64,000 nucleotides of DNA, taken from Pseudomonas sp. R5(2019). GTDB lineage: Bacteria > Pseudomonadota > Gammaproteobacteria > Pseudomonadales > Pseudomonadaceae. The translations under genes and the position numbers were made by a program. Of this stretch, positions 16,709 to 25,325 are shown piece by piece. The DNA lies in the NCBI RefSeq assembly GCF_009905435.1, contig NZ_JAAAMT010000016.1:43952-107951 (forward strand). The letters are read 5' to 3'. How positions within the stretch are numbered: position 1 is the stretch's first letter; each line of letters begins with the position of its first letter. The notes below the pieces were generated by a model. That model searched no databases and was not told where the DNA came from. It saw only the letters and a list, made by a program, of their open reading frames with translations.

Positions 16709-17499
16709 TCGCCCTGCACCTGAAAAAACTGCCACTGACCCGCGAAACCAGCCTGCTGATCCTGGCCTACCTGTATTTGCCGATCTTTGTGCTGATCGCC
16801 TACAGCTTCAACGCCAACCGCTCCGCCACGGTGTGGACCGAGTTTTCCTTCGCCTGGTACGGACGCATTCTTGCCAACCCGTCGATCCAGACGGCAGCTC
16901 TGAACTCGATCATCGTTGCCGGCATTGCCACGGTGTGCGCCACCACCATCGCACTGCTGGCGGCGTTGGCCACCTATCGCCCGTTCTATGGGCAGAAGAT
17001 GGTCGAAGGCGGTATCAACCTGCCGTTGATCCTGCCGGAGATCGTCACGGCGGTGGCCACGCTGCTGCTGTTCATGGCACTGGGGATCAAGTTGGGATTG
17101 CTGACGGTGATCGTGGCCCATATCGGTTTCTGCATTCCCTTCGCCTACTTGCCGATCCGGGCGCGCTTGAACGATCTGGACAAGAGCCTGCTGGAGGCCG
17201 CCAACGACTTGTATGCCAACCCGTGGCAGTGCTTTCGGCGGGTGACCCTGCCGTTGCTGTGGCCGGCGGTGCTGTCGGGGGCGGTGCTGGCGTTTGTGGT
17301 CAGCCTGGATGATTTCATCATGACCTTCTTCGTCGCCGGCCCCGGTTCCACCACGCTGCCGGTGTACATCTTCTCCGCCATCAAGTCCGGCGTCACCCCG
17401 GAAATCAATGCCATCTCGACCCTGATGCTGTTGATTTCCATTGTGTTGGTGGTGCTCGCCTTCTGGCTCGGCCAGCGCGGCAAGGCGGACAGCGAATGA
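16705..17499 (+). CDS. ABC transporter permease (PotC-like)
   Basis: This second permease of the transporter has 264 residues and about six membrane segments. The EAA loop is EAANDLYANPWQCFRRVTLPL near residue 170, followed by a PotC-typical SLDDFIMTFFVAGPGSTTLP. It overlaps the first permease by four bases. The heterodimer of the two permeases forms the import channel fed by the binding protein encoded next. Confidence 0.91.
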   Translation: MIALHLKKLPLTRETSLLILAYLYLPIFVLIAYSFNANRSATVWTEFSFAWYGRILANPSIQTAALNSIIVAGIATVCATTIALLAALATYRPFYGQKMVEGGINLPLILPEIVTAVATLLLFMALGIKLGLLTVIVAHIGFCIPFAYLPIRARLNDLDKSLLEAANDLYANPWQCFRRVTLPLLWPAVLSGAVLAFVVSLDDFIMTFFVAGPGSTTLPVYIFSAIKSGVTPEINAISTLMLLISIVLVVLAFWLGQRGKADSE

Positions 17500-17549
17500 G
17501 GTTTTCAATCGGTAGTTCTTCCGTTGCACGATCCCAGGAGCATAAGACG

Positions 17550-18602
17550 ATGATGTTCAAAGCACTGCGTTGTGCGGGGGCCGCCCTGGCCCTCGGCTGT
17601 CTGGCCAGCCTTCAGGTCCAGGCCGATGAGCCCAAGCAATTGTTCTTCTACAACTGGACCGATTATTACCCGGTCGAACTGTTGGGCAAGTTCGAAAAGG
17701 AGACCGGCATCAAGGTCACCATGGACGGCTACGACAGTAATGAAACCCTGCTGGCCAAGTTGCAGGCCGGTGGCGCCGCCTATGACGTGATCGTGCCATC
17801 GCAGTCGATCATGCGCACCTTGATCGAACAGAACCTGCTGCTGCAGATCGATGCGCCGACACTGGCCAATTTCGTCAACGTCAAACCGGCCTTTCGTGAC
17901 CCGAGTTTTGACCCGGGGCGCAAGTTTTCCGCGCCGTACCTGTGGGGCTCGACCGGCTTCTCCTACGACAGCGCTAGGGTGCCGGGCGGTAAGCTGGACG
18001 ACTCCTGGAAGGAGTTTTTCGAGCCGCGCCCGGAGGTTAGCGGTCAGCTTGCGGCACTGGACACCTCAAGCTCGGTCATCAATGCCGCCAGCCATTACCT
18101 GGGCGTGGACGAGTGCAGCGAAAACCCCCAGGACGCCAAGCGCATCCTTGAGTTGCTCCAGCAGCAGAAGCCGCACCTGAAGATGTACAGCTCCGACAAC
18201 ACCGTCGACCGCATGGCCTCTGGTGAAGTGATCATGATGCAGAACTGGAACGGCTCCACCGCCCGCGCCACGCTGCAAAAAAGCACCATCAAGTACGTGT
18301 ACCCGCGTGAAGGGCTGGCCATGTTCCAGGACAACTTCGCCGTTCCCAGAAGCGCGCCTCACCCGGAAAACGCCAAGGTCTTCATCAACTGGATGATGAA
18401 GCCCGAAAACGCCGCCGCCGTTTCCAACGCCATCGCCTACGCTAATGGCGTTCAGAGCGACAACTTGCTGGATCCGAAATGGAAGGTCATGGACGCCATC
18501 AACATGCCCGAGCAATACGCCTCGCGCCTGCGCCCGGAAAAAGAGTGCAGCAACAAGGCGCGCGAGCTGCAGGACCGCATCTGGTCCCGCCTCAAGGGTT
18601 AA
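17550..18602 (+). CDS. Periplasmic substrate-binding protein (PotD/PotF-like)
   Basis: This secreted ABC transporter binding protein has 350 residues. A signal peptide (FKALRCAGAALALGCLAS) is cleaved near LQVQA, then a type II binding fold begins with QLFFYNWTDYYP, the hallmark start of the polyamine-binding family. The ATG pair at 17550 follows an AGGAG sequence. The frame is open upstream to 17496, but that extension lacks a ribosome binding site and would bury the signal peptide. It completes the ABC set started at 14701. The ligand could be a polyamine or another cationic amine. Confidence 0.9.
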   Translation: MMFKALRCAGAALALGCLASLQVQADEPKQLFFYNWTDYYPVELLGKFEKETGIKVTMDGYDSNETLLAKLQAGGAAYDVIVPSQSIMRTLIEQNLLLQIDAPTLANFVNVKPAFRDPSFDPGRKFSAPYLWGSTGFSYDSARVPGGKLDDSWKEFFEPRPEVSGQLAALDTSSSVINAASHYLGVDECSENPQDAKRILELLQQQKPHLKMYSSDNTVDRMASGEVIMMQNWNGSTARATLQKSTIKYVYPREGLAMFQDNFAVPRSAPHPENAKVFINWMMKPENAAAVSNAIAYANGVQSDNLLDPKWKVMDAINMPEQYASRLRPEKECSNKARELQDRIWSRLKG

Positions 18603-18667
18603 GCGCCAGGGCGGCCGCTGGCAGCGGCCGCTCAACTGATCGAGAGAACCGTCATGAGAGAGCTGCC

Positions 18668-19864
18668 ATGAATCAAACTTACTGGCTGCGCAATGTTCGC
18701 CCCTATGGCGGCGTTGCCGAAGATTTTCGCATTGACGCCGGCCGAATCGCCGAGCGCCGCCCTGCCAGCGCGGCACCCGTGGCGAAGAGGGATATCAATG
18801 GTTGCCAGCAACTGCTGACCCCCGTGCTGGTGGAAAGCCATGTGCACCTGGACAAGACCCTGTTTGGCCAACCCTGGCGCCCCAACAGCGCCGGACCGAC
18901 GCTCAAGGACTACATCCTCAACGAGCGCCGCGTGCTGCGCGAAATCGATGCCCCCATCGCCGCCCGTGCCGGTGCCTTGCTGGAAAACTGCATCGCCCGC
19001 GGTTCCTTGCGCATGCGCTGCCACGTGGACATTGACCCGGAGTTCGGCTTGCATCATGTGGAGGCCATGCAAGAGGTGCGCGAGCGCTACCGGGACTTGA
19101 TCGACTTGCAGTTGGTGGTGTTCCCGCAAACCGGCCTGATCAGCCGCCCCGGCACCGCCGGGTTGATGCGCGAGGCGCTGCAGATGGGCGTCGAGAACGT
19201 TGGCGGGCTGGACCCGTGCGGCATCGACAACGACCCCATCGCCCAGCTGGATTTCATCTTTAAATTGGCCGTGGAATTTGACCGCGGCATCGACATTCAC
19301 CTGCATGACAAGGGCGAACTGGGCCTGTGGCAGATCGCCCGGATTGCCGATTACACCGAGCGTTATCAGCGCCAGGGGCGGGTGATGATCAGCCACGCCT
19401 ACTGCCTGGGCATGGCGCCCTGGGCGCAGGTCCGGCCGCTGGCCGAACGCCTGGCGGCGCAGGGCATTTCGTTGATGAGTTCAGCCCCGGCCGATTGCGC
19501 GGTGCCGCCGTTTCTCGAATTGCGTGCTGCCGGAGTCAACCTGTGTCTGGGCTCTGATGGTATTCGCGATGCCTGGTCGCCCATGGGCAATGGCGACATG
19601 CTTGAGCGGGCTTTCCTGTTGGCGTTCCGGTTTGATCTGAACAAGGACGAGGAGCTGGCCGCCGCCTTTGAAGCGGCCACGGTGAATGGTGCTCGAGCCT
19701 TGGGCATCGATGAAGTGAGTGTGGAGGTCGGCCAGCCCGCTGACTTCCTGCTGATGCCGGTGCAGACCCTTGGCGAAGCCGTGGTGGCCCGGCCCGCACG
19801 GCAGGTCTACCGCGCGGGCAATTTGATTGCCGAGCAGGGCCGTCTGCTAGAAAGCCGCCTGTGA
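18668..19864 (+). CDS. Cytosine deaminase-like amidohydrolase (CodA family)
   Basis: This metal-dependent hydrolase of the amidohydrolase superfamily has 398 residues. Metal-site residues are visible: HxH at His58/His60 (ESHVHLDKTL), a histidine in DIHLHDKGELG, a histidine in ISHAYCLG, and the catalytic aspartate in GSDGIRDAW. This matches cytosine deaminase and related isopropylammelide-type enzymes, which hydrolyse exocyclic or ring amine groups of N-heterocycles. It follows the ABC binding protein by 65 bases and overlaps the next gene by four bases at a GTG start. Import of a cationic compound followed by hydrolytic deamination is the inferred pathway; the substrate is unknown. Confidence 0.85.
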   Translation: MNQTYWLRNVRPYGGVAEDFRIDAGRIAERRPASAAPVAKRDINGCQQLLTPVLVESHVHLDKTLFGQPWRPNSAGPTLKDYILNERRVLREIDAPIAARAGALLENCIARGSLRMRCHVDIDPEFGLHHVEAMQEVRERYRDLIDLQLVVFPQTGLISRPGTAGLMREALQMGVENVGGLDPCGIDNDPIAQLDFIFKLAVEFDRGIDIHLHDKGELGLWQIARIADYTERYQRQGRVMISHAYCLGMAPWAQVRPLAERLAAQGISLMSSAPADCAVPPFLELRAAGVNLCLGSDGIRDAWSPMGNGDMLERAFLLAFRFDLNKDEELAAAFEAATVNGARALGIDEVSVEVGQPADFLLMPVQTLGEAVVARPARQVYRAGNLIAEQGRLLESRL

Positions 19865-21351
19865 GCGGTGCCCGGCGCGTGGGCCTGAAGGCCAGTTGCG
19901 TGGTCGGCTTCGACGGTCGCCAGCATGTGCTCTGGCGCGACGGCGAGGTGGTCTTCGAAGCCTCGAAGATTGTCTTTGTCGGTCGTGGCTTTGCCGGGCC
20001 GGTCGATCAATGGATCGACTATGGCAATGCCCTGATCGGCCCGGGCTTTATCGACCTGGACGCGCTTGGCGACCTCGACTCCACGGTGTTGACCCTGGAC
20101 AACGGCGATGAGCGCCAGATGGGGCGCATGTGGTCCGAGGACTACCTGGCGGCCGGCTCGCGCGAGAGCTACAGCCCCGAGCAGGAAGTGTTCAAGTACC
20201 GCTACGCCTTCACCCAGCTGATTCGCAACGGCATCACCACGGCGATGCCGATCACCTCCATGTACTACCGCGAATGGGCGCAAGGCTACGAGGAATTTGC
20301 CCAGGTCGCTGGCGTGGCCGCCGAGTTGGGCCTGCGTACGTACCTGGGGCCCTGCTACATGAGCGGCATGAGTTATTGGCGCGCGGACGGCAGCCTCGCG
20401 CACCATTGGGACGAGGCCCGTGGCCTGGCTGGACTGGATGCGGCCGAGCGCTTCTATCGGGATTTCGATGGCGCCTATGCCGGGTTGATCCGTGGCGCGC
20501 TGTTGCCTGATCGCATCCAGACCTGCACCCCGGCACTGTTGCAGCGCACGGCCGCCTTGAGCCAAGAACTCAAGGCACCGATGCGCCTGCACTGCTGTCA
20601 GTCGCCCAGTGAATTTGCCATGGTCCGGCAGTTGCGCGGCTGCTCGCCGTTGGCCTGGTTGCAACAGCTGGACCTGCTCGGCCCGCGTAGCGTGCTGCCC
20701 CACGGCATCTACACCAGCGGCGATGACGACCTTCAGCGGCTGGTCGATAGCGCTGCCAGCCTGGTGCATTGCCCGGTGGTGTTTGCCCGCGACGGCGAAG
20801 CCCTGAATTCCTTTGGTCGCTACCGGGCCAGGGGCATTAACCTGGCGCTGGGCACCGACACCTGGCCTGCGGACCTGCTGGACAACATGCGCCAGGGCCT
20901 GAACATCGCCCGGGTGATGGAGCAGGGCAGCGAACACACCCGCGCCCTGGACCTCTACAACGCCGCGACCCTCGGCGGCGCCCAGGCCCTGGGGCGGGAA
21001 GACCTCGGACGCCTGGCGCCGGGAGCCAAAGCCGACATCACCGTGTTCAGCCTGCGCGGCCTGCACCTGGGGCCGCTGTTCGATCCGTTGAAAAACCTGA
21101 TGCTTGCCGGTCGTGGTGATGACTGCATCGCCAGCTTTATCGACGGGCGCTGCGTCATGCAGGACGGGCAGGTGCAGGGTGTCGATTACCACGCCTTGCA
21201 GCAGCAGGCCCAGGCACAGTTCCACACCCTGATGCGCAGCCATGCCGACCGCGCGTTCGGCCGGCCGGACTGGCGCAGCCTGTTCAAACCGGCGATTCCC
21301 TATGCCGATGCGTACAGTGCCGACACTCCGCTGTGCGCTTCCCACGTCTGA
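19861..21351 (+). CDS. Amidohydrolase, TrzN/AtzA-like, with altered metal motif
   Basis: This second amidohydrolase-superfamily protein has 496 residues and starts at a GTG inside the previous gene's stop (GTGA). Chlorohydrolase-type landmarks are MRLHCCQS, VLPHGIYTS and LGTDTWPADLLDN, plus a C-terminal composite beta domain (GAKADITVF). The usual N-terminal HxH after PGF is replaced by acidic residues (PGFIDLDALGDLD), so metal ligation must differ from classical members. This seems to be a subfamily trait rather than damage, since the frame is intact. It probably acts with the CodA-like enzyme on the same imported compound. Confidence 0.82.
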   Translation: MSGARRVGLKASCVVGFDGRQHVLWRDGEVVFEASKIVFVGRGFAGPVDQWIDYGNALIGPGFIDLDALGDLDSTVLTLDNGDERQMGRMWSEDYLAAGSRESYSPEQEVFKYRYAFTQLIRNGITTAMPITSMYYREWAQGYEEFAQVAGVAAELGLRTYLGPCYMSGMSYWRADGSLAHHWDEARGLAGLDAAERFYRDFDGAYAGLIRGALLPDRIQTCTPALLQRTAALSQELKAPMRLHCCQSPSEFAMVRQLRGCSPLAWLQQLDLLGPRSVLPHGIYTSGDDDLQRLVDSAASLVHCPVVFARDGEALNSFGRYRARGINLALGTDTWPADLLDNMRQGLNIARVMEQGSEHTRALDLYNAATLGGAQALGREDLGRLAPGAKADITVFSLRGLHLGPLFDPLKNLMLAGRGDDCIASFIDGRCVMQDGQVQGVDYHALQQQAQAQFHTLMRSHADRAFGRPDWRSLFKPAIPYADAYSADTPLCASHV

Positions 21352-21372
21352 CCTTTTGTTGAGAACACTGCC

Positions 21373-22035
21373 ATGCACAGCTTCGATTTCAGCCAGCTGA
21401 ACGCCCGAGAGAAATACAAGATCCTGATCGGCAGCGTGGTCCCGCGTCCGATCGCGCTGGTGACTACCCTCGATGCTGAAGGCCGGGTCAATGCCGCGCC
21501 GTTCAGCTTCTTCAATGCACTTTCGGCCGATCCGCCGATCCTCGCGCTCGGGGTCGAGAACTACAGCGATCAAAGCCCGAAAGACACCACGCGCAATATC
21601 CAGCTCAACCAGGAATTCACCGTCAATATCGTCTCCGATGCACTGGTGGAAGCCATGAACGTCTGCGCCGTGCCCTTTGCGCCCGGCTTCGATGAACTGA
21701 CGGCGGCCGGGCTGACGGCGATTCCCGGCACCCGGGTCAAATGCCCGCGCATCGGTGAGGCCCCGGTGGCGCTGGAGTGTCGGCGGATGATGGCGCTGTC
21801 GATCGGTCAGTCGCGGGAAATCATCCTCGGTGAAGTGGTCATGGCCCATGTGCGCGATGAGCTGATTGACCCGAAAACCCTCTACATCGACCAGCTGGGG
21901 CTGGATGCGATCGGCCGTATGGGCGGGCATGGCTATGCCCGGACCCGTGACTACTTTGACCTGCCGACCCGCACCCTGCAGGCCTTTACCGAGGCGCCGG
22001 GCGGTGGCGAGCGAAGCTGGCCGCCAGGGCGCTGA
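21373..22035 (+). CDS. Flavin reductase-like FMN-binding protein
   Basis: This protein of 220 residues belongs to the flavin reductase (DIM6/NTAB) family. It has the split-barrel FMN-binding start KYKILIGSVVPRPIALVTT and the family motif NAAPFSFFNALSADPP. Such proteins supply reduced flavin to monooxygenases or act directly as flavoenzymes. No partner monooxygenase is seen next to it. It lies 21 bases after the second amidohydrolase and is probably the last gene of the operon starting at 14701. Confidence 0.85.
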   Translation: MHSFDFSQLNAREKYKILIGSVVPRPIALVTTLDAEGRVNAAPFSFFNALSADPPILALGVENYSDQSPKDTTRNIQLNQEFTVNIVSDALVEAMNVCAVPFAPGFDELTAAGLTAIPGTRVKCPRIGEAPVALECRRMMALSIGQSREIILGEVVMAHVRDELIDPKTLYIDQLGLDAIGRMGGHGYARTRDYFDLPTRTLQAFTEAPGGGERSWPPGR

Positions 22036-22042
22036 CAGGGGT

Positions 22043-22933
22043 TCAGGCGCCTACCGCCTGCGGTGTCTGCAGCAGGCCCTGGGCGGTGTCCAGGAACGCC
22101 TCGATCAAGGTGTTGGCCTGCCGGTCCTTGCGCCAGATCAGGGTGGCGTTGGTCATCACTGCGCCCGGGTCGGCGAAGGGCACGTAAACAATCGTGTCAT
22201 GGGTGACCGCCTCATCCCGTGACACATAGCTCACACCCAAACCGTTGGCGACGGCAATCCGGATGGCTTCGCGGCTGCCGATTTCCAGCACGCTGTGAAT
22301 CGGCACCCCGGCGGCGCGGCAGGCGGCTTCGAAGATCTGTCGGCTGGACGAGCCCGACTCGCGGTGGATCACCCATTCGCTTTCCAATTGGTCAAAATGG
22401 ATGACCGCGCAACTGGCCAGCCGATGCCCCCTGGGCACGCTCAACAGCAACGGGCATTGGCGATAGCACAGGCTGGCCAGCCCATCGACTCGGTGCTGGC
22501 GGGCCAGTACGCCCAGGTCAGCGTCGAAGCTGTTGACGGCCTCTTCCACATGGCGCGAGTGGCCAAATTCAATACTGACGCGCACCCGCGGATAGCGGCG
22601 ATTGAAGGCCGAGAGAATTTCCATCAGGTGATAAGGCCCCACGGCGGCAATGCGCAGATGCCCGCTGGCGACGGCCTTGACGTCGGTCAGCACCTGCAAG
22701 GCATCGAGTTCGGCATCGATCATGCGCCGAGCGATGGTCATCACCTGCAGGCCCAGCGGCGTCAGCCGTACCTGCCGGCCGATCCGGTCGAACAGCGGTT
22801 CGCCACAGCGCTCCTCCAGGTCGCGGATTTGCTTGGAGATCGAGGGCTGGGTGATTTTCAACACCCGTGCGCCTTCGGAAAAGCTGCCGCAGCGAGCCGC
22901 CGCCAGAAAGGCCCGCAATTGTGCATAAATCAT
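22043..22933 (-). CDS. LysR-family transcriptional regulator
   Basis: This LysR-type regulator has 296 residues. The N-terminal helix-turn-helix (FSEGARVLKITQPSISKQIRDLEE, about residues 18-41) is followed by an inducer-binding domain with two Rossmann-like halves. It is divergent from phnD, and a dyad CTATGG/CCATAG lies 17-38 bases from its start in the shared region. It therefore probably controls the phosphonate-type uptake genes and perhaps itself. It converges on the flavin reductase gene with seven bases between stops. Confidence 0.92.
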   Translation of the reverse strand: MIYAQLRAFLAAARCGSFSEGARVLKITQPSISKQIRDLEERCGEPLFDRIGRQVRLTPLGLQVMTIARRMIDAELDALQVLTDVKAVASGHLRIAAVGPYHLMEILSAFNRRYPRVRVSIEFGHSRHVEEAVNSFDADLGVLARQHRVDGLASLCYRQCPLLLSVPRGHRLASCAVIHFDQLESEWVIHRESGSSSRQIFEAACRAAGVPIHSVLEIGSREAIRIAVANGLGVSYVSRDEAVTHDTIVYVPFADPGAVMTNATLIWRKDRQANTLIEAFLDTAQGLLQTPQAVGA

Positions 22934-22949
22934 GAGTCATTCCTTGAGG

Positions 22950-22971
22950 CTATGGACTGTGCCATCCATAG
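22950..22971. promoter_or_regulatory. LysR-type operator dyad between LysR gene and phnD
   Basis: CTATGG (22950-22955) and CCATAG (22966-22971) form a perfect dyad with a ten-base spacer, and the core contains an ATGG/CCAT arrangement typical of LysR boxes. It sits in the divergent promoter region. Confidence 0.6.
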
Positions 22972-23044
22972 CTATCAAATTCATGCATCAGTTGTCATAT
23001 CGCCGCTTCAGTATTTCCCTCATCACCTGCTGAGAGACGACGCG

Positions 23045-23908
23045 ATGAAGCCCTTGCTGAAAAAACTCTGCCTGGCGGCCTGCCTCACCTGCATCACTGG
23101 CGCGGCCAGTGCCCGCGACCTGGTCATGGGCTTGATCCCGGCCGAGAACAATGAAGAACTGATCAAGCACTTCGAGCCGATGCGTGCTCACCTTGAGCAC
23201 AAGTTGGGGGTCAAAGTGAAAATGTTCACCGCCACCGACTACGCCGGTGTGATCGAAGCCATGCGCAAGAAGCGTCTCGACATCGCCTGGCTCGGGCCGC
23301 TGTCGTACATCCTTGCCGAGAAAGAGGCGGGCGCCGAAGCCTTTGCGGTGGGGGTGAACACCGATGGCAGCTCGACCTACCGGAGCATTTATGTGGTGCC
23401 CCAGGATTCACCGGCACGCACCCTGGAAGACCTCAAGGGCAAGTCCGTTGCCTTTGTTGAGCCAGCGTCCACGAGCGGCAACCTGGTCCCAAGCTTCATG
23501 CTCAAGCAGCGCACTGGCCAGACGCCTGCGCAGTTCTTCGGCAAGTTCACCTATGCCGGCTCCCACGATGCCGCGCAGATGGCGGTGAAGAACCACGCCG
23601 TCGACGCCATCGCCGCCAATGACATCTCGTACAAGAACTTGCTGGCCAAAGGCATGATCAGCGAGCAGAGCAACCGCATCCTCGAAACCTCGGCGCCGAT
23701 TCCCGACTCGCCGCTGACCTATCGCCAGGACCTGGATCCAGCGCTCAAACAGAAGATTCGTGAAGCCTTCTATGAGGCGCACAAGGAAATCCAGGTCAGC
23801 GGCTACGGCAAGTTCGTCCGTTACACCGCGGCAAAGCCCGCGGATTACCAACCGATCCGCGACATGATCAGCACCCTGGGCCTTGGCCGCGATGCGCTGC
23901 TCAAGTAA
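23045..23908 (+). CDS. phnD: PhnD-like phosphonate/phosphite-binding protein
   Basis: This periplasmic binding protein for phosphonate- or phosphite-type oxyanions has 287 residues. The signal peptide ends near AASA (about residue 22), and the mature part begins RDLVMGLIPAENNEEL, as in PhnD/PtxB proteins. Characteristic stretches are YAGVIEAMRKKRLDIAWLGP and VEPASTSGNLVPS. The ATG at 23045 follows a GAGAG sequence. The gene itself is intact, but the ATPase and permease genes after it are both broken, so this transporter should no longer work unless complemented elsewhere. Confidence 0.87.
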   Translation: MKPLLKKLCLAACLTCITGAASARDLVMGLIPAENNEELIKHFEPMRAHLEHKLGVKVKMFTATDYAGVIEAMRKKRLDIAWLGPLSYILAEKEAGAEAFAVGVNTDGSSTYRSIYVVPQDSPARTLEDLKGKSVAFVEPASTSGNLVPSFMLKQRTGQTPAQFFGKFTYAGSHDAAQMAVKNHAVDAIAANDISYKNLLAKGMISEQSNRILETSAPIPDSPLTYRQDLDPALKQKIREAFYEAHKEIQVSGYGKFVRYTAAKPADYQPIRDMISTLGLGRDALLK

Positions 23909-23918
23909 GGGGACGACG

Positions 23919-24624
23919 ATGGCGATGTTTGAGCTCAACCACGTCTGCAAGCGCTATGACAACGGCCATGAAGCCCTCAAGGACATCTCTCTGCACATCG
24001 AGGCCGGAAGTTTTGTCGCGATCCTCGGGCCGTCCGGGGCGGGCAAGTCGACCTTGCTGCGTACCCTTAATGGGCTGGAAAGCATTCAGGGCGGGCAGAT
24101 TCTGTTCGACGGTATCGACGTCAGGCCTGCCACCTTGCGGCAGGTGCGCAGCGGCGTGGCCATGGTGTTCCAGCATTTCAACCTGGTCGGGCGCCTGTCG
24201 GTGCTGACCAACGTGCTGACCGGTCGGCTGGCCGAGCGCTCGAGGTTGGGCAGCCTGCTGCACCTGTGGCGGCGCGACGACCTCGTGCTGGCGCAGCGGC
24301 TGCTGGCGCGGGTTGGCTTGAGCGATCAGGCCTGGCGCCGGGCCGACAAGCTTTCCGGTCGCCAGTCTCGACCCGATGGCCACCGAAGACGTGATGAACA
24401 TGCTCGCCGACATCAATCGGCGCGATGGCATCACCTTGATTTTGAACCTGCATCAGGTGGAACTGGCCCAGCGCTTTGCCCACCGGATCATCGGCGTGAA
24501 TGCCGGGCAGGTGGTCTTCGATGGCACCCCGGCCGAGCTGGACCGGGCTGCTCTGGGCCGTATCTATCACCGTGAAGGAGTCGATCATGCGCAGCACCTC
24601 GACGCTATGCTGGCCTACGCCTGA
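23919..24624 (+). pseudogene. phnC: phnC ATPase gene with internal frame-breaking deletion
   Basis: The phosphonate-type ABC ATPase is interrupted. The first part (MFELNHVCKRYDNGHEALK..., Walker A GPSGAGKST) is normal up to ADKLSG near 24359. The family then expects the rest of the signature motif and Walker B. Instead the DNA jumps to the segment encoding VASLDPMATEDVMNML in another frame, which then reads normally to the stop at 24624. About 25 residues (I estimate 77 bases) including Walker B are missing. The protein would be frameshifted and inactive for ATP hydrolysis. The junction reads GGT/CGCC, consistent with a short shared GT. Confidence 0.88.
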
Positions 24625-24955
24625 CGGGCGGGCGCCACGCGGGCCGCTGGTGTGCGCGGCGATCATCATCCTGTTGCTGCTCGCCAGCGCGCCCTTGGCC
24701 GAAATGAACCCGGCGAAGATCGTTCGCTCGCTGGACGACATGTGGGACTTCGCCTGCAAGCTGTTCGCCATACCTGACTGGAGCTACCTGCCGCAGTTGG
24801 GCGTGAAGTTGCTGGAAACCTTCGAGATGGCGTTCCTGGCGACCTTGCTGGCGACCTGCATCAGTTTGCCGCTGGCCTTTTTTAAAAAGGCTCCGCTGCC
24901 TGCACGGCAGCGGAGCCTTTTGGCTGTTCAGCCTGTGGAAATTCTTGGCTGCTAG
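24587..24955 (+). pseudogene. phnE: phnE permease gene truncated after about 98 codons
   Basis: The start of a PhnE-type permease is visible with a GAAGGAG ribosome binding site. It has a first membrane segment (CAAIIILLLLASAPLAEMNP) and LLETFEMAFLATLLATCISLPLAF. Homology stops near 24880, and the frame runs on through a terminator hairpin to 24955, adding unrelated residues. The normal protein is roughly 260-280 residues, so most of the membrane domain is lost. The break is next to the terminator of the opposite DUF465 gene, suggesting a deletion that joined island and chromosomal flank. Confidence 0.85.
24885..24921. terminator. Strong bidirectional-looking terminator hairpin
   Basis: AAAAGGCTCCGCTGCC (24885-24900) pairs perfectly over 16 bases with GGCAGCGGAGCCTTTT (24906-24921), with a five-base loop and A/T runs on both sides. 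It most naturally ends the minus-strand DUF465 gene. The truncated phnE now runs into it from the other side. Confidence 0.9.
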
Positions 24956-25191
24956 CGTGCCCCGGGATTTCCCAGATGCCGGACAATCTCATCCTTGACC
25001 TGCAGCCGCGCTTCTTTGTGTTTCTTGACAACGTCGTCATGCGTGTAATTCGACTCTGCCTCCACCACCGTCGCATCGATCTTTTTATATTTATCAAACA
25101 GCGAACTGAGTCTGGGGTCGTCTTTCTTGCGTTGGTCGACTTCCTCCTGTGTCAGCTTAAGGTCTGCAAGCAGATTGTGTGGCACTGGCAT
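24952..25191 (-). CDS. DUF465 (YdcH-like) small protein
   Basis: This small helical protein has 79 residues, the usual length of the DUF465/YdcH family. It has the typical LxxLFDKYKKIDATVVEAE segment near residues 29-47 and a Lys-rich second helix (HKEARLQVKDEIVRHL). It is probably cytoplasmic, and no biochemical role is established. A GGAGAGG ribosome binding site precedes the ATG, and a strong terminator follows. Confidence 0.88.
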   Translation of the reverse strand: MPVPHNLLADLKLTQEEVDQRKKDDPRLSSLFDKYKKIDATVVEAESNYTHDDVVKKHKEARLQVKDEIVRHLGNPGAR

Positions 25192-25325
25192 CTCGTCACC
25201 TCTCCGTATTGAGTGCTGGAGTCATGAACTTATGAGAATAGCTCTGATTGGGCGGTTCCGCGCTTCAGACGGTCGGCTCATTGCGCTACCCTCCGGGTTC
25301 GCCCTCTGACCCCAGCAGGAACACC

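Noticed and set aside
19807..21930. 707-residue open frame opposite the amidohydrolase and flavin reductase genes
   Set aside because: Long antisense frames are common in GC-rich DNA. The plus-strand genes have clear family motifs and ribosome binding sites.
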